A stretch of 64,000 bases of DNA from Heterostelium album PN500 (GCF_000004825.1 NW_008805065.1:1674001-1738000); one strand, 5' to 3'; counted from the stretch's first letter, positions 21,276-33,083 are shown. Made by a program: numbers and translations. The notes: generated from the sequence alone by a model not told the origin.

Positions 21276-21429
21276 ACTATGGTCATATTCTAACTGCAGT
21301 CTAGTCTATCTTTTTATAAACTTTTGATATATATCTTTTATGTTTTATAGGTTGTGTTTTATTTTAATATTAATATGTTATGATATTGTTTATGTCTTGA
21401 ATAATCGATTAAATTTATTATCGAACTCT
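21276..21429. other. 3' flank of the Crinkler-type gene
   Basis: T-rich DNA after the stop, with no frame; a likely 3' untranslated region. Confidence 0.4.
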
Positions 21430-21538
21430 TTCAAGTTGTTTTTAAAGTTTAATATGACAAAAAACAAAACTTTTTTTTTGTTTTTTAATTTTTTTATAAG
21501 ACAAAAAACAAAACTTTAAACTTTGAAAACAACTTGAA
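21430..21538. mobile_element. MITE-like element with 22-bp inverted ends
   Basis: The ends 21430-21451 (starting ttcaagttg) and 21517-21538 (ending caacttgaa) are reverse complements with one mismatch. The inside contains the block gacaaaaaacaaaactt twice. No coding capacity. About 50 bp of its interior recur at 26080-26129. No clear target-site duplication was found. Confidence 0.55.
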
Positions 21539-21631
21539 TGTTTTTGACAATATTTCCATCATATTGCTGATCCCTAGATATACGATGTTCCAGCAATGAT
21601 CGCGCAATAACTTTACAAAACAATCACTCTC

Positions 21632-22433
21632 TATTGGGAAATCTAATGACACATCGTTATCTTGACTATATTCTTAGTCTTGGAGAGTATTCACAACTCG
21701 ATAGAAATGGTTTTATCTTTAAGGCAATAAGAAAGTTTCTAAATAAATCAGTAAGTAGTATTATAAGCAATAAGTATGATAATAATGAAAGACAAAAATA
21801 AACCATCTCTAAACATTGATTCGATATACATCTGGAATGGGAACAACTCCTCCAATTCACTGTCACTATTGATTCCACCCCTAAGTTTGTCAAGTAAGTA
21901 TACAGCAATTTCATTACCTACTGGTTTTTCATTTCGGAAACAATAGATTAAGAATTCTCGTAGCGTATCGAAAGTAAGTTGATTTATCTTTTCCATGAAA
22001 CCAACGTCATCTTCTCAAGTATTGGGAACGTGGATTCAACTTTGCTTATTTACCAAATGAAATAATAGCTAGACGTGTAGAAAAGATGAACTTTGAGAAG
22101 AAGAAATCAAATGAGTAGAATTACTCTTCAAAGCAATCAAGAGATATTGAGTTCGCTTCTTAAAAGAAATAGTCGGTGGGCTTCCCTATGGACCGAACTT
22201 CAAAAAAAGTTAATTTCGATATTAGAGTTACCAACAACTATAACAACTACGATGGTTACAATTTTAGTGATTGGCCGTCTATTCTGGAGGATATCAAAGA
22301 CCTCGATTGTATCATGCTGAGTAACAACATTTTACTAACAAAAACAGTATTACCATTATTCGATCATTTCTTGTTGATTGATAAAGATGATCAATTTCAC
22401 TCTGATACAGATGATTACGAAGATGATGAATAA
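21632..22433 (+). pseudogene. Decayed gene fragments of unknown family
   Basis: Protein-like stretches occur in different frames of the plus strand. Around 21640-21755 one reads RYLDYILSLGEYSQLDRNGF; around 21999-22114, KYWERGFNFAYLPNEIIARR; from about 22195 to the TAA at 22433, NFSDWPSILEDIKDLDCIML and an acidic tail. Stops and frame changes separate them, so this is not a working gene as it stands. The first fragment has an ankyrin/F-box-family flavour, but I cannot name the family. Frames change at least twice. Confidence 0.4.
21748..21996 (-). CDS. Minus-strand open frame inside the decayed region, unknown
   Basis: An ATG frame of 82 codons beginning MEKINQLTFDTLREFLIY and containing GNEIAVYLLDKLRGGINSDS, which has the composition of a real helical protein. 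It is followed by a hydrophobic run that is probably not coding. It overlaps the plus-strand fragments only partly. It may be the first exon of a short or broken gene; no continuation exon was found. Confidence 0.35.
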   Translation of the reverse strand: MEKINQLTFDTLREFLIYCFRNEKPVGNEIAVYLLDKLRGGINSDSELEELFPFQMYIESMFRDGLFLSFIIIILIAYNTTY

Positions 22434-22804
22434 AAAAAAAAAAAAACAACACTCAATCAAGTGTAGATCAATCATTATTCCGAGCACCAGACAGTCAATA
22501 ATATCATTACCAATACCATCACAACCATCAATATTATCAAATACAACAACAACAACAATAATAATAAACAATCGCATTAGATGAAATAGAAAGAGAATAT
22601 AAAAAGAAGAAGATAAATTAAATGCTAGTTTAAATAAATAAATCTCAACCAAGTGTTTTCTTTCTTTAAAAGAAAATTAAAATTTAAAGTTTTATTAATA
22701 CTAATAGATGTAATAGAAAGAGCTGTGTGTTGTGTTTTAAGCTGTAATGTGATGTTCTAGGCAAGGTAACATCATTATCAATTTAAATGATAGCAGCACC
22801 AGGC
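22434..22804. other. A/T-rich spacer
   Basis: Low-complexity CAA/ATA repeats and no credible frame; the antisense frames here are low-complexity artefacts. Confidence 0.4.
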
Positions 22805-22908
22805 AGTGGTACTGCCACACGTCATCTATCAGCTCTCTGCCACCCCTACTCTCCGATTGTTTTGGTCATCCAAGAAGAGATCGAACGTACTGGTAAAATA
22901 TAGAACAG
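22805..22908. repeat. Copy 1 of a roughly 100-bp direct duplication
   Basis: Related to 23155-23254 at about 85% by eye. The shared core (ctgccacccct, then ctccgattgttttggt, then tagaacag) is unusually G/C-rich for this genome. It starts with a hairpin ggcagt-ggt-actgcc (from 22802). It has no open frame; a structured RNA gene or a short dispersed element are both possible. Confidence 0.6.
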
Positions 22909-23154
22909 ATCCCATATTCCCAGCCTGATAATAATTAACCATTTTTCATAAATAATTAATTTATTAGTTGCAATAAAACCCGAGGTACAAGTGATGTGTT
23001 TTTGAAAATCTCAACTTCCACCTTTTATTGTGACTTAAAAAAAAAAATTGTTTTTCTTTGCCACCTTCGAGTACAACAAACTCATCAACACTAACAACTC
23101 AGAGTTGGTTCTGCTGCTTTAATTTGAATTGATAATAATAATCATAATAATTGT

Positions 23155-23254
23155 AGTGGTACTGTTACAAGTCATCGTACAGCTTTCTGCCACCCCTCTC
23201 TCTCCGATTGTTTTGGTGATCCATGATCGAAAGTAGTGGTAAAACATAGAACAG
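23155..23254. repeat. Copy 2 of the roughly 100-bp direct duplication
   Basis: Same orientation as copy 1, 350 bp downstream. It keeps the ctgccacccct and ctccgattgttttggt blocks and the acagaac-like end, but the opening hairpin is less perfect. The DNA between the copies is ordinary A/T-rich sequence. Confidence 0.6.
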
Positions 23255-23318
23255 TTACCTTATTCTTCCTCAAAAAAAAAAAAAACAAATTGATAAAATA
23301 TCTTCGGAATAAATTGTT

Positions 23319-24765
23319 TTATTGCTTTAAATTCAATTTAAATTTCTTAATTAGTTGTTTCTTTGTTAATTGTTCACCATTTGAAAGTGTAATAGTTTGT
23401 TTGTTACTCTCCAGAGTCAGTACAATTTCACAGTATATAAGTTTACTTGTATTATTTAATCTGTTTGCCTCCAATAATAATTGTTGTTTTGTCATTATAG
23501 CACCATTGTTGAGTGTAATTGTTTCTTTTAATTTCATATTGCATGCTAATCCAAAATATGCAATATATCTATTTGGGTCAATTTGAATTGCTTTGATATA
23601 TATGATCTTTCTTTGAAAAAGTCACTTTTGTACCGTTTGTTGGTAAAGTAATTGATTCATTCTTGAACATTATTATAGCCAAATACACATATGCAAGATA
23701 GTTTGATGGATCACACATTATTGCCTTTATAAATAGACCACGTGAATTTATTCGTATACCATTTTTAAGAGTTATCGCGCGACTATCTCTTCTATATTTT
23801 AGTAGATCTCCTAATAAGAAATATGCATTGGAATAATTTGGATTTAAATCTATTACTTTCAATAATAGTCTTAAACGAGTCTTAGACTTTCCATTATTAA
23901 GTTTAATAGATACGTAAGAATATTGTGGAAGAGTTAATGAAAGGTTAAAATATGCTAACCAATTGGTTGGATCACACTCTATTGCTTTCAAGTATAGTTG
24001 TTGTAATGTCATTGATTGTCCATTATTAAGTGTGATTGATTCACCCTTGGATACACAGGTGTGTAGTGTATATCCAAGTTGAAAAAAAGCATTTGAATGC
24101 CTCGGATCACATTCTATTGCCTTCAAAAATAGTTGTTGTTTTGTCATTGATTGGCCATTATTAAGAGTGATTGATTCACCATTTGTAAGAGTAAGGGCAA
24201 GGTTAAAGAATGAACTGGCGTTGGTTGGATCACATTCTATTGCTTTCAAAAATAGTTGATGTTTTGTCATTGATTGGCCATTATTAAGAGTGATTGATTC
24301 TTTTCTCATGAGAGATTGTGCTAGATTATTGTATGAAATATAATTGGTTGGATCGCAATCAATGGCTTTCAGGTATAGTTGTTGTTGTTTCATTGATTGT
24401 CCATTATTAAGAGTGATTGATTCTTTTCTCCTGAGAGATTGTGCTAGATTATTGTATGAAATATAATTGGTTGGATTGCAATCAATGGCTTTCAGGTATA
24501 GTTGTTGTTGTGTCATTGATTGTCCATTAAGAAGTGTCACCGATTCACCATTTGAAATAGTTAATGCAAGGTTATTATAAAAAGTGTATATTGTAGGATA
24601 TGATTCAATAGATCTCAATAAAAATTGTTGTTCATCTGTTACTGGTTGACTGTCTTGTTGTTTCTCTGAAATATTTGAATTAATCTTAATAAATTTAGAT
24701 TGTTTTGCTTCATTAACAAAATGATTAGACTTTTTAAATTCATCTAAAAATTTAAATATTTTCAT
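23319..24765 (-). pseudogene. TPR-like 41-residue-repeat paralogue, frameshifted near its C-terminus
   Basis: Paralogue of the gene at 13511-14683. The frame from 24765 runs 395 codons with units such as NNLAQSLMRKESITLNNGQS followed by KAIECDPT, at the same 41-residue spacing; two adjacent units around 24300-24500 are nearly identical, showing recent unit duplication. Near 23600 the frame shifts by one base and ends at 23578, while the other frame continues with ETITLNNGAIMTKQQLLLEA and finishes at 23319 with TKKQLIKKFKLNLKQ, matching the paralogue's end. No intron fits the gap. The N-terminal 45 residues (FLDEFKKSNHF) precede the repeats. Either a sequencing error, a truncated but working protein, or an early pseudogene. 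Confidence 0.75.
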
Positions 24766-24950
24766 TTGCTATTATTTTCTTTTTACAAATTAAATTTATT
24801 GATAAATGAAATATTTTAATAGATAGAAGAATTCATAAAAAATATTTTAATAGATAAAAATATTATTTGCTTTTATTATTTTCTTTTTACAAATTAAATT
24901 TATAGTGATAAAAAAAAATATTTTAATAGATAGAAGAATTCATAAAAAAT
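24764..24950. repeat. Tandem duplication of about 100 bp upstream of the TPR-like paralogue
   Basis: The block ttattttctttttacaaatt followed by aatagatagaagaattcat occurs at about 24764-24866 and again at about 24867-24950, with small indels. It lies directly before the start codon, so the promoter or leader of this gene is duplicated. Confidence 0.7.
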
Positions 24951-25360
24951 GAATTGTAGTTCAAATTAATTAATTTAAGTGTGGCGTGGTGGAAAAATAA
25001 ATTAATTCTGTATTTATTTATCGAAATATTTTGGGTTTTATTTTGCACAGCTTTTTTTTGTATTCTCACATTATTATTTGCTTTAATTTTTTTGGGATTG
25101 ATAAAATGAAATTATAGATATGAGAGGTGTTGGCATGACATAAGACAAATCAAGACAATTAACAATGAAATATTTAATTATTAATATTCAAAAAAAATAG
25201 TTGGATCAATACAAATTTAATTTAACCTTTTTATACACTGATTAGGGGTTAATTGCTTTATATAATGTGCAATGCAGATAATAAAATAATACTAAATAAA
25301 TCAATAATGTCAATTTCAATTACTTAATTAAAAGACATTTATTTTTATATTATTTAAATT
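24951..25360. other. Intergenic region, nothing recognised
   Basis: A/T-rich DNA with homopolymers; no coding frame, tRNA-like structure or repeat seen. Confidence 0.5.
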
Positions 25361-26172
25361 TTATTCGAAAACACAAGGACCAGGACCATTTGGTGATGTT
25401 GAATTGAGTGGCGCAGACTCAATGCCTCGATAGATCATGTGACATCTGAAACGTTCTAATCTGGGTACTACTTCATCGACATCATCAACTGAAGCATCAC
25501 TCCATAATCGTTCGGCGGCGGCTGCTGCTTTTGGCCATATCTTGGAAAAGATATCGCTACTATCCATCATCTTCACTCCATAGCGCTACTTCACCACTCA
25601 ATACTCTTTTGATTTCTTCACTATCGGTAATATTCACAGTTATATCATTTAAATAAAACTTTTGCCATGGAGTATATAGAATACTATTTTAGAAATATTA
25701 ATTTGATTAGATAAGATAATTCGATAAAATAACATGAATAAGTTGTTTTGATACTTTCTCTAAATACCAATTCCAGGCATTTGAAGCAATTGCTCTGTGA
25801 CCTGCTTTAACAGCATCTTGCAGTGTTGTTAGCTGATGGTATATTTGAACGATAACATCTTTATTCAGTTGATCGCCAAACATTAAAAAGGTGTCTTCCC
25901 AAACAACAGGGTATCTCTTTGTACTCAGTACCTTGTCATGAATGATTTCTTCAAAGTATTGCAGTGCTAGTTCATAACTATTGAAATTGTTATCTCTCAT
26001 CCATTTACTAAACTGTTCTGAATTCTCCCAACATTCATAGACAACTTCATCTCCACCAATATTCAAGTAATTAAATTAACTTTTTTTGTTTTTTAATTTT
26101 TTTATATGACAAAAAACAAAACTTTAAAACTGACTGTTTGCAATATTCATATACAACTTCAGATGCTTCTCC
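25361..26172 (-). pseudogene. Beta-N-acetylhexosaminidase (GH20) C-terminal remnant
   Basis: Only the C-terminal half of a GH20 catalytic domain is present. IGGDEVVYECWENSEQF contains the family's Asp-Glu catalytic pair (GGDEV), followed by YPVVWEDTF, AWNWYL, GEVALWSE and WPKAAAAAERLWSD, all GH20 marks, and a stop at 25361. The frame changes near 25570 (after LWSE), the intron at about 25690-25770 does not join in phase, and the N-terminal half is missing. Just upstream, 26133-26172 again reads GEASEVVYEYCK on the same strand, a decayed second copy of the GGDEV region, with a short repeat (26080-26129) between the two. The intact enzyme is lysosomal and removes terminal N-acetylhexosamine. 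Confidence 0.75.
26080..26129. repeat. Partial copy of the 21430-21538 element
   Basis: About 50 bp (ctttttttgttttttaattt, then gacaaaaaacaaaactttaa) match 21471-21520 with one or two differences. It sits between the two hexosaminidase fragments. The element's inverted ends are not preserved here. Confidence 0.6.
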
Positions 26173-27993
26173 TTTTTTTGGTATCCCTCAGTTAGTTTTC
26201 AATTGTTTAACTCGCAAAGTGGATGGCACCGTTTGTCGTGTCTGGATGCCGAATATTTGGATTTGAATGATTCTTCCTTCACGTTCATAGCTACCATCTG
26301 TGTGTCCACATGGAAACTCAGTATTCATTGTTGTTCTAAAGATATATGAAATACATATTAATGGCTGGGTTCGGATGCTAATATGGGAGAGAAATGTGAA
26401 ACAATTTTTTGTATAATATTTACATATGATCGACATAAAGTATCAACTCTATCAAGTCAGTGGACAATCAAAAACTTCACAAATCAACTCATGTAAATAG
26501 TCAAACACCAATCTAATCCCCATCCCAAACACCAATTCAATCTCCATCTAAATCACCAATCCAATCTCCAACCCTAACACGACTCCATACTCCTATTCAA
26601 CACAACATTACAGTGCAATCATACCCAACAAAAGAAATTATCGTAATCTTTGAAATCGATAACAATTACAACTCGCAGATTCAAGTTTATAGACAACAAC
26701 AACAAATCAACTATTTACAACAACTTTCACAAACACTGCAACAACAATCTCCACCACAGTCAGAAGCAGCAGCATCAAATGATGTAGAAATGACATCACA
26801 TGAAGATCCTATCATGGAACAAGTTGAGGAAACTGACGATGCAATAGAGATAGATCGATTCTGTATTCCATATGAAAAGATCAAGGACCTCAGAAGAAGA
26901 CGAAAAAATGAACAATGCCGGTGACTTCTTATCCAATTGGCCATCTCTACGAGAGCTTATTATAAGAATTCCATGTCTCACAGCCATAGCGGACTATGGA
27001 CAGCTCTTCTCCACTCTACTCATTAAGAACCCATTATCAAACCTGGTAATAAGACCAATTCAAGAATGATTTTAAAACATTTCCAATCATATTTTATTAT
27101 TATCTTTTTGGTATGTGGAGATGTTTAGGCATAAAAGATAGTGTAAGTAAATAATTGTTTTATTTTAATGAATACAGATTACTAATTTTTATTTCTTTGA
27201 TATATCTTTAGTGGATCATAATTATTCAATAATTTTTGATTGCTTGTTTTGAAATAGTATGTGTATTAGTGTGTAAAGGATCTTGCAATCAATTCGCCTA
27301 TTTTTTCATTTGTTGTTATGGGTTTGATGAAGCTATGAATATGTTCGGATGGGAGTCTGGTCTAGTACATTGAATAAGGTGATTTTGGTTATTAACAAAA
27401 ACACAATTCAACAAGTGAGCACTTTGCTATATTATTTTAGAATAACGCTTTCAACTTGATTCATTATCCGGAGTGTTTGAATGTTGAAGCATATTGATTT
27501 GGTAGTAGTAAATTTTGTTTTATATTATATATGGTATGTATCATTCTATAAACAAATAGATATAGGTAATACAATATAAGTACTGTATTAGTCCAGTGCA
27601 CATTGTGCTGTAAACGCGTTACATATTATATTCCTACACTATATTTCTATTTATTTACACTGCAGTGAATTAGCTCCTAATTCACTTTCATTCTTCCTTT
27701 CATCCATTCTTTCTTTCTTTCTTTCTTTCAATCTTTCATCCACCCATTCTTTCTTTCTTCCTCTCATACATTTATTAATTCATCCAGTAATTTATTTATC
27801 TCTCTATATATGTATTATATATGTATTATATTTATTTATTTATCTTTATATTCATCTTAATATTTATATTTATTTTCAGTGTTATATTTATTTATATTTA
27901 TTTATATTTATTTAAAAAAAAAAAAAATCAAAATTTTTTAACGAAACATATGGATCGAAAAAAAGATAATTATACAGTTTTTTTTTTTAGGAT
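26173..27993. other. Gene-poor stretch with degenerate frames and a microsatellite
   Basis: At 26470-26600 the phrase caccaat..aatc recurs several times, a small degenerate minisatellite. Two overlapping plus-strand frames (26613-26924, Gln-rich, and 26872-27069, SNWPSLRELIIRIPCLTAI) look like one gene broken by a frame change, but no family is recognised. A minus-strand frame at 26188-26436 has a short plausible end (FPCGHTDGSYEREG) without a match. 27711-27760 is a ttctttc microsatellite. 27780-27960 is A/T-rich and is the likely promoter of the next gene. Confidence 0.4.
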
Positions 27994-28951
27994 ATGGATA
28001 GTTTGAAGAGTTTGATCGTTGAATCAATCAAAACCTTAGAGTGTTTTGATGATTCAGATACCATTGTCGATTATATCTATGAATTGGTAAAAGACAATAC
28101 TACAAAAGAAGATGAGAAAAGAGAATACCTCGGTGAATTCCTTGCATCTTTAACCGTAAGTAGTAATATATACTGTACATAATCATATTAATTGATTATA
28201 ATAGTTTATTGACTAACAAAAAAAATGAATCTAAATAATATAGGAAAAAGATACAACATCGTTCATTGATGATATAATGAAAGCATTGAATGAAATCGAA
28301 AAAGAGAATCAAGATTTAAATAAGAAACTATTGGAAACAATGAAACTACAGTCAGAGTTAAAGATTAAGGAAGTCGCTGATCAAGAAAGAAATGATAATG
28401 ATAAATTTGAAAAGTATGTAGAAAAATATTCACTAAAGTGATACATTGAACGACGTTTTATTAATAGATCAAATGAAAATATTACTATTACTACTTTATT
28501 TGCAGTCCATATCATAAAATGTCAAGAGAGGAACAAAAGAATAGAGATTTCCTTCTAGCTAGATATGCATATGAAGAAGAGGATGTGTAAGTTATCAATC
28601 ATCATATTCAAATTTATTGTCAAACTTGATAAGATCTTGTATTTTGACATTAAACACTGTTGTTACTATACTAACACATAAAACAATCAAACTATATTAA
28701 TAATAATAATAATATAAAGAGATGAAAATGGAGATATTATATTGTCAGATCAAACAGATTCTAATACACCCAAGGCATCTTTGACAGTCAATAACAACAC
28801 AAAGCGTATAGTAGATGAGGAGAAAGCAAAGCGTGAGAAAGCCAAGATTGAAAACGAAAAAAAGGTCGCAAGAGACAAAGAACTACTTGCGAAACAAAAG
28901 AGAGACGAAGAGAAGAAGAAAACCACAAAGAAAGAGAAAAGAAGATTGTAA
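27994..28951 (+). CDS. ccdc43: CCDC43 homologue
   Basis: Four exons (27994-28155, 28244-28413, 28506-28586, 28720-28951) in phase, 214 residues. It matches the CCDC43 plan: an N-terminal helical domain (SLIVESIKTLECFDDSDTIV, REYLGEFLASL), a central segment ending NRDFLLARYAYEEEDVDENG (animal CCDC43 has a similar LLAQYADV..ED), and a C-terminal charged coiled coil KREKAKIENEKKVARDKELL finishing in KKEKRRL. Length is close to the animal protein. The molecular role of CCDC43 is poorly known. The chosen ATG opens the conserved domain. Confidence 0.8.
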
Positions 28952-31900
28952 AAAGAATAAATATTTAAAAATAAAAAGAAACGAATGAACTTTCGAAGCG
29001 AACAAAACAAACAAAAACTTAATAATCAAATTTTTGATTTTATTTATTTTAAAAAAGATAGTTATAACATAAGTGTTGATCTCTGTCTTTTCAATCTAAA
29101 AAAAGAGATTGTGTATATATGTGTGTGTGTGTATGTGATTAATTTAATTTATAGACTTCTTGACTTTTCGATCAACAACACCCAATCCCAAATAAGAACA
29201 ACTGAAAAAGATTATGATAGGTGTTAGTTTGTTTGTTTTTTGCAAAAACCACGACAAACGAATATCTACCACGTTTAAATATTTATTAGATTCGAGCCAA
29301 ACATAAACCAACTGACTAGTTTGTTTCTAATTTAGATCTTTAATTTAGAAAACTATTAAAAAAATAAGCAAACAAAACTATATTAATGTATATTAATAAT
29401 TGTTTATACATGCTAGATCACAAATTCACCACTCACTACAAAAAATAAATCTCATCTTGTCGCGAATTTGATCTAGATTCTTTTTTTTATTTTTTTTTAT
29501 TTTGTTTTTTTTTGTTGTTTTACCAAAGTGGGAGTTTTTTTTAACTCAATTGTGGTGAATGGATAGTGTTTGAGCCATCAAAGTTTGTGATTATTCGGAA
29601 TTGATGCAAATCTCAGAGTGGTTGGTGTGATAACAAGGCTCTGGGGCAATGTAAGGTTTTTTTTTTATTTTTTTTTTTGATATTTTTTTTTTTTTTTTGA
29701 ACTTTTGAAACTGGGTCTGTTGTGTATGAAGGTATTCGCAAAATGATAAATCTATAGATTTTTTTGTCAAAAAAAAAACAAAAAAAAATCATCAAAAACA
29801 AAAAAAAAGTTTTTTTAAGAGATTTTTTTTTATTCTATTCTTTTATTTATTTTTCTACTTTATAAAGTATCAATCCCTTCCTTTATTTTTTAAGAAGAAT
29901 CAATTGTGAACAATTTTATTTTTAAATATTTTAATAATAACATAACAATAGCAATAAAAAATCAAACAACAGACAGAAATAGATGAATTTTTAAACAAAA
30001 TAGTTAATAATAACAAACAATCAAAATTAGTAAATCAATTATTTAGTCAAACAGTCATTGCATAGTTATCATAAAGAATCAATTGCATTTTCATTTTTAT
30101 TTTTGTTTAATTAAAGTCATCAATCAATCAAAACAACCAAATTAATAAATTTATTTTGCAAAGGTAATATATTGTTAAATAGATAAGTCATTCATCTCAT
30201 AGCATTTGCATCGAAAAACAATTATTTTTATTACCATAAAAGTAAGAAAAAATAGTGTGGAGGTTTACCACTGATTGTTTTCAAAACATCAGTTGTTTTG
30301 GAGGTCACTTCCAAATACTTTTGATTATCAGATCAACAAAAATTCCCCACACAAAAATTAGAAAAATCAGTGGTAAAAACAAAAACACCCACACCCATCC
30401 ACTTCATCAACAAAAGAGAGTCGTCGACAACCTACTGAAATATTTTTACAATAAACTCACACCATTATTTTTAAAATAATTGAGAAACCTATTTGTTTGT
30501 TGCTGTTGTTAATGTTTGCAAACATATATTAACTTTTTGGAGGGAAATAATAGGTTTGTTTTGTTTTGTTTTTTTTTGAATTCAAAAATTAAAATTAATA
30601 TTCATACAATTACCACTACCACTCACACCTTCTTTCTAAATAATTGACATATTCAATTAATTTAACCCATCAAAGAGGAGGAGTGTTAGATGAGTCAATC
30701 AATCAATCATCCGCTCTTATTTAAAGTAATACTTACACACAAACAAACAAACCAACACACAATCTTCCACTCATTCTCAATCATCAAAGCGCGCCCAATA
30801 ACTTACTTACATACAACAGTCAAAAAAAAAAAAAAAAAAACAAAACTTGACCATCCAATTAATATTAACAAATCTTTGCTCATCCAACCTTATAAACCAC
30901 AATCCTTTTGCACTATCTTCATATTTTATCCTTTTATACCAATAATCAAACACATCTCTTTACAATATTCTCTCCACTCTCTATCTCTCTGCATTCACAC
31001 ACACTCTACACTTTGTTTTTTTCTTTGGTCAAGATTTTGTATAACATATGGTGGTGTTTGTTCCAACGAATAAATTTCATATTCATATTCTACATTCATA
31101 TTTCTTAATTAACACACTGGTATTAAACAAATTATAAATTTAACATCATCATTTTTTATCATCACATCAATCAAAAATTTATTTATACTAACTATATCTC
31201 TATTTATATCTCTTACATTACAGCAGTCAGTAGTCAACTAACAATAACTAGACAGACAGAAATAATACAGTATAGTTGTACCAAGCAAAGCAAAGTAACA
31301 CATCCCATTTAATTAAAAATATATAAACTAGTTTATTTATATATTTATATAAAATTATTTTGTTTCTTTTCAAAATAATAATCATAATAACAGCATCAGT
31401 TAGAAATATTTTATTTCCATTCTATATCAAACAAAACAGAATCAAAATAGTAGAGTAGAATAGCAAAAAGTAATATAGAAATTTAAAACCTTTAAAGGTA
31501 TGTCTAAAATTAATTTAATTTACAAAATTGTTAAAAAAAACATTATTTCGTTGGATTGTTGGGAAACAAACCAAATAATTACACCAAACAAAATATAATA
31601 CACAAATAACAACCACTGAATTGGAAAATATTGGATTCAGTGTTCATCTTTTCATTCAATCGTATCATCATATCATGGTTGCAATGAAATTGTTGGAACT
31701 TGTAGTTTATAGTTATAGTAGAATAGATTTTTTTTTTATTTAAAAAAAAACATATAGAATGGTTAACCAATTTCAGAGTATCAGAATCGACCGTAAACTC
31801 AACAACATTCACAGCAAAAAGCAGTTGTCATTTACATATGTTATAAAATGACAACCATTGAATGTTACAATGTATAAACTTGACAGTTGGCATTGTACAA

Positions 31901-33083
31901 TGTTGAAATCATTGGTACAGATGATGTCGTTTGCTTTTTTCTTTTTCTCTATTCTTTTCCACTAAAATTACAAGCGAGATTAGATTACAATCAATCAGTA
32001 ATAATGAGAATTAAAAATAAAACAGATAGATCTACATGGAATGAAGTGAATCAAATTCATACTACTAAAATTCAAACACATCTCACTCTCTTCATTCACA
32101 CTGTTGTCGTTTTCATCATTGAAAAAATCAAACCAACACACAAGTACACACACACAAACAAAGTACACCTATCAATTTGTTTATTCACATTAGGATAAAA
32201 GATTATAATTCCAAAGATCAAAAATCAACCATCAAAACAATAGATATCTTGTCTATGCCTCATCTCCCATCCCCCTTTAATTAAACAACATAATTATTAT
32301 TATAATTATTAACGTATTGGTATTCATCATACCTCCACACTTCACATCACCAAATCCAAAACACATCATATTCATTCACACGTTTGACAACATCAACAAT
32401 ATCAATCATCAACTTTATGATCAACTTCAAGAAAAACAAACACCACTACTAGACATCACCCAAATTATTATTTTTCACACACAAACAAAGTGTGTACTTA
32501 CCTTACCTTAACACTTCATAAGATTAAAAAAACAATAACCTTTAAAGTGTGTGTTTTGTGTATGTGTGTTGTTATTGTTGATGTTGTTGTTATGGATATT
32601 TTCTATTAAATGATGATCATACATTATTCCCACACTTGGGAATAGGTATATGAAGATCTTATAGATAATAGATTGAAGCGCCAATCATCTCCTATAAAAA
32701 TTAATTTAAAATCAATTAAAATTTAAAAATCGTTCCAATCCAAGCGTGTATTCATATTATTGTCTATATCAACATATTAATTAACTAACGAGATAGCCAA
32801 TCAATCTGTTAATACATCTTGATCGATCACCTAATCATTCCCAAAATATTTAAATCAAATTGGATGGATTCCAAAATCCATTTAATTAATCAATTTTAAA
32901 ATTATTACTATAAACATATATTTAATCAAATAATTTATAAATTAATTAAAACATAAACTATAAATATATTTATTTTATTTTGTTGTTGTATTAATAGTCA
33001 TTTATTTAATAAATATTTATAAAAAAACTATAAAACTTGTAATTTTAAAATTCTTTATAACTAACTTTTTAAAAACTAAAAAA
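28952..33083. other. 4.1 kb without a recognisable gene
   Basis: The longest empty stretch in the window. It contains poly-T and poly-A runs, a TG microsatellite at 29110-29135, C/A-rich tracts (30690-31010, 32090-32170, 32330-32520), and several short inverted repeats: tttaccactgatt near 30264 with its complement near 30366, and aacaataac/gttattgtt near 32535-32575. Open frames of 60-127 codons are low-complexity and not protein-like. Just before 33084 the DNA is nearly pure A/T. It may hold regulatory DNA, untranslated exons of the RhoGAP gene or non-coding RNAs. Confidence 0.5.

Noticed and set aside
22356-22652. 98-codon minus-strand hydrophobic frame
   Set aside because: Phe/Leu/Ile/Val runs from CAA/ATA repeat DNA; antisense to the acidic tail of the decayed gene.
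27711-27760. Possible CRISPR-like or minisatellite array
   Set aside because: It is a simple ttctttc microsatellite without spacers; CRISPR arrays are not expected in a eukaryote.
30690-31073. 127-codon plus-strand frame in the 4.1 kb gap
   Set aside because: His/Thr/Ser-rich low-complexity translation of C/A-rich DNA with a poly-A run; no protein-like pattern.
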